From positions 62,001-126,000 of the forward strand of contig CAKSIU010000001.1 in NCBI GenBank assembly GCA_934463265.1: a stretch of 64,000 bases of DNA, in the 5' to 3' direction. The notes under the pieces are model-generated. The model had not been told where the DNA came from, made no database searches, and saw only the letters and a program-made list of their open reading frames with translations. Made by a program: the position numbers and the translations under genes. Source of the DNA: an uncultured Eubacteriales bacterium (lineage in GTDB: Bacteria; Bacillota; Clostridia; Oscillospirales; Acutalibacteraceae). Of this stretch, positions 57,661-64,000 are shown piece by piece. Within the stretch, counting starts at the first letter, position 1. Every line of letters starts with the position of its first letter.

Positions 57661-58180
57661 TTTCTATTTTATTAATTATATCTTCACAAACCTCATCGAG
57701 ACTTTGGTTGGCATTAATTATGAAATCAGCAGCATTGAAATATTTTTCTTTTCGCTTGTCAAATAATTGTTGAATAGAACTTTTGCTTTTAATCAAAGGC
57801 CGCGTAGAATCGGAAATCAAGCGAGCAGTAAGAACTTCGATGGGGGCGTCAAGATGAAAAATTTTTCCGTTTTGTTTTAAATAAAAAATATTTTTTTCAT
57901 CCAAAATTACGCCACCGCCGGTTGAGATTATAGCAGATGTCGAAGTAGAAACAGTTTTTACGCAAATTTTTTCAAGATTTCTAAAATGCGCTTCGCCGTA
58001 GATTTTAAATATTTTGCTTACAGGAAGTCCGGAAGTTTTTTCTATATAACGGTCTGTGTCGATAAAATTAAGCCCGGTCATAAGCGAAAGCTGTTTACCG
58101 ACAGAAGTTTTTCCGCAGCCCATAAAGCCACATAAAACGATGTTAAAATGTATATTTTTATACAAGAACATAGAAATCAA
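57644..58180 (-). CDS. aroK: Shikimate kinase
   Basis: About 175 residues. P-loop GFMGCGKTSVGKQL, the shikimate-binding DTDRYIE and STGGGVIL, and the lid region STRPLI are visible. It phosphorylates shikimate on the way to chorismate. TTG 58180 overlaps the aroE stop; ATG 58171 is the other candidate. No ribosome binding site is clear, so it probably depends on aroE translation. Confidence 0.95.
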   Translation of the reverse strand: MISMFLYKNIHFNIVLCGFMGCGKTSVGKQLSLMTGLNFIDTDRYIEKTSGLPVSKIFKIYGEAHFRNLEKICVKTVSTSTSAIISTGGGVILDEKNIFYLKQNGKIFHLDAPIEVLTARLISDSTRPLIKSKSSIQQLFDKRKEKYFNAADFIINANQSLDEVCEDIINKIEKTVPK

Positions 58181-59010
58181 CCAAACTTTTTTAAAAATTC
58201 TTTTGAATCGATGATTAACTGAAAGATATCGTTGTCAGAAAATGTAGAGCCAGTCCAAATTTTGTGTGCGAAAACCGCCTGAAAAACCAGCATAGACATT
58301 CCGGAAGTGACTTTAAGCCCGTTGCTTCTAGCGTTTTTAATAAACAGCGTTTCGGTAGGGTTGTAAACAGCGTCGAAAACTGCATTACAATTTTTCAAAT
58401 TGGCATCGGCTATCGGCATTTGTAAGATATTGGGAAACATTCCAACAGGAGTGGCATTTATTAAAAGGTCGATATTTTGAGGCAGTTTGTCGATAGAAGT
58501 CACGCAAACGGTTTTTTCAGTTACCATTTTCACATCGGAAGCAAGACATTCAGCGCGATTAATGCTTTGATTCCGCACCGCAAGAGTTACATTACAACCG
58601 CTAAGAACCGATTCAAAGCAAAAAATTCTAGCAACGCCGCCGCAGCCCAATATAACAACATTTCCGCTAAGAGAAATTTTTTCAAAAGCTAGGGCACTCA
58701 AAAATCCGTTTGCATCGGTATTGAAGCCAACAGAAGAACCGCTATTTTTCACGGTGTTTACGCACTTATATAGGTCGGCTTTGTCGCATAAAGCGTCCAA
58801 AAAAGGAATTATGCGCTGTTTATGAGGAATAGTTATGTTATAGCCGCAAAGACTATTTAAAAGTGGTAAAGAATCTGCCAAATCATTTGGAGAAATATCG
58901 AAAAGAAGGTAATCTGCAGAAATTTTTGAAAGTTCAAACAAACGGCTGTGAATAAATGGAGAAATCGAGTGAAAAACAGGGTGTCCAACGAGCCCGAACT
59001 GTAAATTCAT
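58177..59010 (-). CDS. aroE: Shikimate dehydrogenase
   Basis: 277 residues. GLVGHPVFHSISPFIHS at the start, YNITIPHKQRIIPFLD with the catalytic Lys, FNTDANGFLSAL and the NADP-binding ILGCGGVARIF are typical. It reduces 3-dehydroshikimate. The ATG follows TGGAGG. With aroK it forms a two-gene minus-strand operon. Confidence 0.97.
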   Translation of the reverse strand: MNLQFGLVGHPVFHSISPFIHSRLFELSKISADYLLFDISPNDLADSLPLLNSLCGYNITIPHKQRIIPFLDALCDKADLYKCVNTVKNSGSSVGFNTDANGFLSALAFEKISLSGNVVILGCGGVARIFCFESVLSGCNVTLAVRNQSINRAECLASDVKMVTEKTVCVTSIDKLPQNIDLLINATPVGMFPNILQMPIADANLKNCNAVFDAVYNPTETLFIKNARSNGLKVTSGMSMLVFQAVFAHKIWTGSTFSDNDIFQLIIDSKEFLKKFG

Positions 59011-59236
59011 TGATAAAAACCTCCATTTGCAAAAATTTTGAAATAACTTTGCATTTACTTATTGACAAACTCACCATTTATTAATAATATTGGAAAAGGA
59101 AAGCTCGCAAGCTGAAATATATTTTAGAGGATAGCTGATAAAAAATATTTTGTCAAGGCATTTCCGTCCCAATAACAAATCCAAAAAAAGAGCATAAAAT
59201 AGTGAGTGTTCTTAAAAATTACAAGGAGAAACGATT

Positions 59237-59464
59237 ATGGTTTTAGAAAAAGTAAAGAAAATTTTGAGCGAACAGTTCTCGGTAGAAGAAGATAGCATTA
59301 CAGCTAATACGAATATAGCGGAAGATTTAGGTGCTGACTCTTTGGACGTGGTTGACATTTTGATGTCGATAGAGGACGAGTTCGAAATAGAGGTTCCCGA
59401 CGAAGAGATTGAAAATATCAGAACAGTGGGCGAACTCGTAAATTATATAAAGAATAATCAATAA
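59237..59464 (+). CDS. acpP: Acyl carrier protein
   Basis: 75 residues, acidic. NIAEDLGADSLDVVDILMSI holds the serine that takes phosphopantetheine. It carries acyl chains in fatty acid synthesis. No other fatty acid genes are nearby. AAGGAGAAACG precedes the ATG, and its terminator follows. Confidence 0.97.
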   Translation: MVLEKVKKILSEQFSVEEDSITANTNIAEDLGADSLDVVDILMSIEDEFEIEVPDEEIENIRTVGELVNYIKNNQ

Positions 59465-59489
59465 AATTTAATATTCATAAACAATTAAA

Positions 59490-59517
59490 GGCCGGCACTA
59501 CTAAGGTGCCGGTTTTA
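59490..59517 (+). terminator. acpP terminator
   Basis: GCCGGCAC (59491-59498) pairs with GTGCCGGT (59506-59513, one G-U pair), then TTTACTTTTT. Confidence 0.75.
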
Positions 59518-59616
59518 CTTTTTGAGGCATATTCAAATTAAAAGCAAAACAAGTAATTATTTAAGTTCTAAACACATAGCGTTGTCCATATTATTAAAAC
59601 GAAGGAGGACAAAGCT

Positions 59617-60606
59617 ATGGATGAAAAATATATGCAGGCAATAAAGTCGCTAAGTTGCGAGTTGTACATGATTTTAAAAGAGGTGCCGGAAGAAATTCAA
59701 AAAAACGTAAGAGAAATTTGTATACGCGCAGAAAAACCGATAATTTTTATGTGTACCAACGATTATTTATTTTTAAGAAAAGACGGCAAATTAACCCGAA
59801 ACTTAAATTTGCCTCTAAAAATAGCCTCACAAAAGGAGATAGAAGACAGTTTAAGACTGATGTGCAAAGACTCGATTTATAGTTATACAAACGAGATAAA
59901 AAACGGCTTTTTGACATTAAAAGGTGGACATAGAGTGGGAATATGTGGTACAGCAGTGCTGGAGAACGACAAAATAACAAATGTGCGCGATATTTCCACA
60001 TTAAATATTAGAATTGCACGACAAATGAAAAATTCAGCAGACGAGTTGCTAACCAACATAGATTACAAGTTTAACGGAATAATTTTAGCAGGAGTTCCGG
60101 CCAGTGGCAAGACTACGGTTTTGCGAGAACTTGCAAGAAAACTATCAATTAGCGGAAAGAAAGTGAGTGTAATTGATGAGCGCAATGAATTTTCAGGAAC
60201 ATATGCGGGTTTGGCACAGAATGACTTAGGTTTTTGTGATGTTTTAAATGGATACCCAAAATCAGAAGGACTAACGCAGGCAATCAGAACTTTGTCACCG
60301 GACGTTATTGTATGCGATGAAATCGGGACAGAAAAAGACATTTTAGCGATAAAACAAGCAGTTCATGCGGGAGTAAAATTGGTTGTTAGTGTGCATTCCG
60401 GATGCATAGATGACTTTTCTCGAAGAAAACATTGCGTTGATATTTTGAACACAGAGGCTTTTGACGTTTTGGCAGTAATGTCCGGATGCAGCACGCCAGG
60501 GAGAATTTCTCAGATTTATAAAGTAGGTGAAAATCTTGATAAAACTAGTCGGTTCACTCTTGTTAATAGTGTCGTCAACAGCGATGGGATTTGTGATATC
60601 GCGTAA
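59617..60606 (+). CDS. spoIIIAA: Stage III sporulation protein AA (secretion ATPase-like)
   Basis: 329 residues. The Walker A motif is GVPASGKTTVLREL near 160 and Walker B is PDVIVCDEIGTE; KGGHRVGICGTAV precedes them. In the mother cell this ATPase serves the SpoIIIA-SpoIIQ channel that feeds the forespore and supports sigma-G activity. The ATG follows GAAGGAGGAC. It heads spoIIIAA-AH. Confidence 0.97.
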   Translation: MDEKYMQAIKSLSCELYMILKEVPEEIQKNVREICIRAEKPIIFMCTNDYLFLRKDGKLTRNLNLPLKIASQKEIEDSLRLMCKDSIYSYTNEIKNGFLTLKGGHRVGICGTAVLENDKITNVRDISTLNIRIARQMKNSADELLTNIDYKFNGIILAGVPASGKTTVLRELARKLSISGKKVSVIDERNEFSGTYAGLAQNDLGFCDVLNGYPKSEGLTQAIRTLSPDVIVCDEIGTEKDILAIKQAVHAGVKLVVSVHSGCIDDFSRRKHCVDILNTEAFDVLAVMSGCSTPGRISQIYKVGENLDKTSRFTLVNSVVNSDGICDIA

Positions 60607-61042
60607 ATTATCAGTGCGAGTGCGATTTTTGCAGCAATATTTGCAGTTTGTAAGCTACATAGAAACAGAAATACGATACTCACAGCGAATTTTGAGTGAA
60701 ATTATAAACGAATATAAGAATGAAAGTGAATTTAAGCTTTTTTTGACGGAAATTAAAGAAAATTTAAAATCGAGAGCAAGTTTTTCTAAAGCGTGGACAG
60801 ACTCAGTACATAAAATACCGAATTCCTATGGTCTTTTGAGTCAAGAAAAAGAACTTATCAGTGAGTTTGGGCAAGAGCTTGGGTCAACTGATATAGACGG
60901 GCAAATAGCGCTTTGTAACCTTAATAAAAGTCTAATAAGCTCCATTTTGGACGCTGCAAAAGAAGAAAAAACAAAAAAAAGTAAGCTTTACTTCATGTTA
61001 GGTACTTCTTTTGGAATGTGTATAGCGGTAATTCTTTTATAG
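60536..61042 (+). CDS. spoIIIAB: Stage III sporulation protein AB
   Basis: About 170 residues. An N-terminal membrane helix (LVGSLLLIVSSTAMGFVIS) and a C-terminal one (SKLYFMLGTSFGMCIAVILL, part) frame a helical domain with RVRFLQQYLQFVSYIETEIRY (part). TTG 60536 is chosen, with TAGGTGA before it; GTG 60527 is also in frame. The gene overlaps spoIIIAA by 71 bases. Confidence 0.92.
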   Translation: MIKLVGSLLLIVSSTAMGFVISRKLSVRVRFLQQYLQFVSYIETEIRYSQRILSEIINEYKNESEFKLFLTEIKENLKSRASFSKAWTDSVHKIPNSYGLLSQEKELISEFGQELGSTDIDGQIALCNLNKSLISSILDAAKEEKTKKSKLYFMLGTSFGMCIAVILL

Positions 61043-61130
61043 ATTGATAAAAGTGACGTTGATATAAAATTAAGCGTGAGAAATGGAGGAGGCATAAAAA
61101 GGCCAGATAACGAGCTTTTATGCAAAAATA

Positions 61131-61325
61131 ATGGACATAGATTTAATTTTTAAAATAGCCGCAATTGGAATAATTGTCGCGGTACTGAATCAAGTTTTAA
61201 TTCGTTCTGGGCGCGAAGAGCAGGCCATGATGACGACGCTTGCCGGATTAATTGTGGTGTTGATGATGGTTGTAAAAGAAATTGAGGTACTTTTCAGAAC
61301 AATAAAATCGATATTTGGGTTGTAG
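61131..61325 (+). CDS. spoIIIAC: Stage III sporulation protein AC
   Basis: 64 residues with two membrane helices. DLIFKIAAIGIIVAVLNQVL and REEQAMMTTLAGLIVVLMMV are typical (parts). No clear ribosome binding site stands directly before the ATG; a GGAGGAGG lies about 40 bases upstream. Confidence 0.93.
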   Translation: MDIDLIFKIAAIGIIVAVLNQVLIRSGREEQAMMTTLAGLIVVLMMVVKEIEVLFRTIKSIFGL

Positions 61326-61328
61326 CTT

Positions 61329-61718
61329 ATGAATTTGATGGGATTAATTGCGATAGCGCTGCTTGCAACGACGCTTTCGGTGATGATAAAAAAATACAAT
61401 CCAGAGTACTCAATTTTTATAAGCATTATCGCGGGAATTTTTATATTATGCATGATTTTATCAGAGTTTACACCGTCGATTCAAAAGATAAACGGACTAA
61501 TTTCTGCCAGCGGAATTTCCTCAGAGTATGCGAAAATTCTTTTTAAGACGCTGGGAATCTGTTTTTTAGTGCAGTTTGCATCAGACTCTTGCAACGATGC
61601 CGGAGAAAGTTCGCTTGCTTCCAAGATAGAGCTGGCGGGCAAAGTTTTGATAATAACCATGGCATTGCCACTTTTTGAGCAAGTTATAAAAATAGTTTCG
61701 GGACTTTTGGGTGGTTGA
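61329..61718 (+). CDS. spoIIIAD: Stage III sporulation protein AD
   Basis: 129 residues, mainly membrane. ALLATTLSVMIKKYNPEYSI and LGICFLVQFASDSCNDAGES (part) are diagnostic of SpoIIIAD. It starts three bases after spoIIIAC and its end overlaps spoIIIAE. Confidence 0.95.
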   Translation: MNLMGLIAIALLATTLSVMIKKYNPEYSIFISIIAGIFILCMILSEFTPSIQKINGLISASGISSEYAKILFKTLGICFLVQFASDSCNDAGESSLASKIELAGKVLIITMALPLFEQVIKIVSGLLGG

Positions 61719-62862
61719 CGTGAAAAAAATATTTTTGGTGTTAGTTTTTGTCATGATTTTGCCGTGTAAAAGTGCGTGCTCGGCGGAAACTTCATACGAT
61801 GAAAAGGTTTATCAGGAACAATATGATAGCAGCGGCGCAAAGAAACTTTTTGATGAGTTACCAAGTGAAGTAAAAAAATCTTTTGATGATATAGGCGTTA
61901 ATAGAGCGGATTTCAACAAAATTATGGACATAAAACCGGAGTCGGTGCTCGAAAATATTTTAAGTACGGCCAAAAAAAAGCTTCCCGGACCATTAAAATC
62001 GGTAAGTATGATTTTGGCAGTAATTCTTTTAAATGCGATTTTTACTGCGCTTAAAATTTCCATAGGAGAAAAATCATTATCTGCGGTTTTGGGAGTAGTC
62101 AGCACAATTTGCATCTGTATGATAATTGTTGCGCCGATTGTTGATTTTATCGGGCGTGTGGCGATATTAATAAAGAGCGCAACGACGTTTTTATTATGCT
62201 ACATTCCGGTCATGGTAGGAATTATGGTCGCGTCGGGACAAGCACTTTCGTCGGTAGCCTTTAGTTCAATGATGGTAGCCTTGGGAGACGTTATAACGCA
62301 GTTGTCATCTGGATTTTTGGTGCCGCTGTTAAATATTTTTTTGACGGTGAGCGTTGTGTGTGCAATATCACCGCGATTTAAATTTTCTGGATTGTGCGAG
62401 TTGTTTTCAAAGATAATAAAGTGGGTTTTAGGCTTTTCAATGACGATATTTTCCGGAATTTTGACAACAAAAAGCTTGATAGGTGCCACTGTGGACAGTG
62501 TAAACAGCAAAACTATGAAATTTGTGCTCAGCAGTTTTGTACCGATAGTTGGGAGCGCGCTCGGAGACGCATTTTTAACGGTACAAGGCTGTGTAAAAAT
62601 TTTAAAATCGGGAGTAGGTGCGTTTTTTATTATTGCAGTAGGATTCGTGTTTTTGCCGGCCGTGATAGAATGTGCAATTTGGGCGTTTGTGGTGAATACT
62701 TGTGCGGTTGCCGGAGATATTTTTGAGCTATCTAATGTATCGACTCTACTAAAAAATATCGGCAAAGTCGTTAGCACGTTGATGGCGGTAATTCTTTGCA
62801 TCATGACGATTTTAATAATCTCGACGGTGGTAGTTTTAAATGTAGGTGGTGGCGGCGGTTGA
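61711..62862 (+). CDS. spoIIIAE: Stage III sporulation protein AE
   Basis: About 380 residues. A signal-like N-terminus (KKIFLVLVFVMILPCKSAC) is followed by a hydrophilic part and about eight membrane segments. The start may be GTG 61711 or, with GGGTGG closer to its ideal distance, GTG 61720. It ends TGA within TTGA, where spoIIIAF starts. Confidence 0.95.
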   Translation: MVDVKKIFLVLVFVMILPCKSACSAETSYDEKVYQEQYDSSGAKKLFDELPSEVKKSFDDIGVNRADFNKIMDIKPESVLENILSTAKKKLPGPLKSVSMILAVILLNAIFTALKISIGEKSLSAVLGVVSTICICMIIVAPIVDFIGRVAILIKSATTFLLCYIPVMVGIMVASGQALSSVAFSSMMVALGDVITQLSSGFLVPLLNIFLTVSVVCAISPRFKFSGLCELFSKIIKWVLGFSMTIFSGILTTKSLIGATVDSVNSKTMKFVLSSFVPIVGSALGDAFLTVQGCVKILKSGVGAFFIIAVGFVFLPAVIECAIWAFVVNTCAVAGDIFELSNVSTLLKNIGKVVSTLMAVILCIMTILIISTVVVLNVGGGGG

Positions 62863-63338
62863 GTTCGATTAAATCTTGGTCGGTGACGATATGCTTGGTT
62901 TCTGTTATATGCACGATAATTGAAATTTTATTTCCAAAAGGAAAAATGGAAAAGATTTTTCAGGTTGTTTTAGGAGTGTTTATGCTGTGTTCGTTGCTGA
63001 TTCCGCTTAAAAAAACTTTGGCAAATATTCATTTTGACGCTAAAAAGCCCGAAAATTTTATAAAAGACAAAGGTAAACTAAAAAGTACCATAGACGACCA
63101 GACAAAAATTACCGCTCAAAAGAAGTTAAAGCTGACCGCGGAGAAAATTTTAGCCGCAAAAAGTATTAAACCAGAAAAAATTAACGTAATTATGGATACA
63201 ACCGAAGAAAGTTGCATATCAATTAAAAAGATAGAAGTTTTTTTATCGAGGGGTGATGAAAATAAAAAAGATACGGTAAAAAATGAGCTGGAAAAGAATT
63301 TAGAGTTAAAAATAGATGTTGTCGTTGGGAGTGAATAG
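62859..63338 (+). CDS. spoIIIAF: Stage III sporulation protein AF
   Basis: About 159 residues. Two membrane helices (VTICLVSVICTIIEILF and FQVVLGVFMLCSLLIPL) precede a lysine-rich soluble domain. TTG 62859 overlaps the spoIIIAE stop by four bases; a longer upstream frame has no support. Confidence 0.92.
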   Translation: MSSIKSWSVTICLVSVICTIIEILFPKGKMEKIFQVVLGVFMLCSLLIPLKKTLANIHFDAKKPENFIKDKGKLKSTIDDQTKITAQKKLKLTAEKILAAKSIKPEKINVIMDTTEESCISIKKIEVFLSRGDENKKDTVKNELEKNLELKIDVVVGSE

Positions 63339-63909
63339 AATTTTAATGATTAGAGATGATAAAGATAAAAAATTTCATGAGTTTTTGCTCAAAGACAAAT
63401 TTAAAAAAATTATAATTTTTGTTGGAATTTTAGGAATCGCACTGATATTTTTTTCGGGACTTTTAAAAACGAGTGGCACCCAAAAAACGAAATCAAGCAC
63501 ACAAAACAGCAGTACCAAAGAGTATGTATTTCAGCTAGAGAGCAGCTTGAGAGAAATGGTTTCGAGCATAAAAGGCGCAGGAAATACCAAAGTTTTGGTG
63601 ACGCTGGAGAATTCTGAAGAAACGGTTTATGCGACAGAAGAAAAGAAAAATAAAGAGGCCACAGAAGACAAAACCGACGGACAACTGAGTAAAAAAAGGG
63701 AGAGTGACGATTGTGAAAAAAAATACATAACCATCAAAGATGCCGACGGAACAGAACGAGCGTTGTCGGTAACGCAGATTCAGCCGACGGTAAAGGGTGT
63801 GGTGGTTGTTTGCGACGGTGGAGATATTCCGGAAGTGCAGCAAAGAATTACAGAAGCGATAAAAACTGCATTAAATATTACATCAAAAAGAGTTTACGTT
63901 ACAAAGTAA
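63316..63909 (+). CDS. spoIIIAG: Stage III sporulation protein AG
   Basis: Up to 197 residues. One membrane helix (KKIIIFVGILGIALIFFSGLL, part) is followed by a low-complexity Ser/Thr/Lys linker and the ring-building domain with GAGNTKVLVTLENSEETVYA (part) and PTVKGVVVVCDGGD. SpoIIIAG forms a secretin-like ring. ATG 63316, GTG 63331 and ATG 63346 are possible starts; GGGAGTG favours the last. Confidence 0.94.
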   Translation: MLSLGVNRILMIRDDKDKKFHEFLLKDKFKKIIIFVGILGIALIFFSGLLKTSGTQKTKSSTQNSSTKEYVFQLESSLREMVSSIKGAGNTKVLVTLENSEETVYATEEKKNKEATEDKTDGQLSKKRESDDCEKKYITIKDADGTERALSVTQIQPTVKGVVVVCDGGDIPEVQQRITEAIKTALNITSKRVYVTK

Positions 63910-63938
63910 AATTTTAAAATTCTAGGAGGAAAAATATT

Positions 63939-64000
63939 ATGGGTTTTAGAAAAAAACAAGTAATTTTGGCAGCATTAGTTTTGGCATTGGGCACGGCAGT
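63939..64000 (+). CDS. spoIIIAH: Stage III sporulation protein AH, N-terminal part
   Basis: Only the first 20 codons are in the window, from ATG 63939 with AGGAGGAAA before it. GFRKKQVILAALVLALGTAV is a basic start and the beginning of a membrane helix, as in SpoIIIAH, which joins forespore SpoIIQ. The call rests mainly on position after spoIIIAG. Confidence 0.8.
   Translation, partial: MGFRKKQVILAALVLALGTA

Noticed and set aside
1..64000. CRISPR arrays, prophage or complete insertion sequences
   Set aside because: No regularly spaced direct repeats, integrase, transposase or phage structural genes were seen.

Overview
The window looks like about 64 kb of a low-GC, spore-forming member of the Clostridia, perhaps of the Ruminococcaceae/Oscillospirales type. 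Family-level placement is an inference. The evidence is the AT-rich sequence, strong GGAGG-type ribosome binding sites, many TTG and GTG starts, Bacillus-type parS sites, a spoIIIA operon, and a Firmicutes-style order secY-adk-map-KOW-infA-rpmJ. The left end, yidD-yidC-jag-mnmE-mnmG-rsmG-parA-parB, is the block that normally flanks oriC, so the replication origin should lie a few kb to the left.

Layout. 1-9.1 kb (+): origin-proximal block with two perfect parS sites, then serS. 9.2-23.1 kb (mostly -): a DUF3048 protein, a foldase-like exported protein, mfd-pth, prs, a shortened glmU, and cinA-malQ-glgP (glycogen use). ppa is the one + gene in this part. 23.2-28.8 kb: a CrtO-family membrane protein, rsmE, glyS (-), tRNA-Pro, a metallo-beta-lactamase-fold pseudogene with two in-frame amber codons, zapA and dut. 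29-38.5 kb (+): a double-glycine-leader small protein, mreBCD with a class B PBP, mgsA, hisS, aspS and a TfoX-like protein. 38.7-39.5 kb: a small exported protein and a second GG-leader protein. 39.6-56.0 kb (+): the S10-spc-alpha ribosomal superoperon from rpsJ to rplQ, with an unexpected four-helix membrane protein between rplW and rplB. 56.3-64 kb: an RHH regulator, a third GG-leader peptide beside a GNAT acetyltransferase, aroE-aroK (-), acpP, and spoIIIAA to the start of spoIIIAH.

The most unusual material is between genes. (1) Four elements (12162-12301, 24556-24651, 27997-28094, 36172-36278) share one architecture but no obvious sequence: an outer, mostly GC-rich stem closing a junction of three consecutive hairpins. 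Each begins shortly after a stop codon, and none has a terminator T-tract. (2) Three GC-rich hairpins (9110, 31542, 56153) have different stems but nearly the same 10-nt loop, ACTATAYCGC. (3) Three scattered genes encode small proteins with a double-glycine (VSGG/IAGG) leader. Two of them have a consensus promoter followed directly by a perfect palindrome and may share a C-terminal domain. No exporter or maturation enzyme of the peptidase-transporter type is in the window. All of this is from reading the sequence; no database search was possible.
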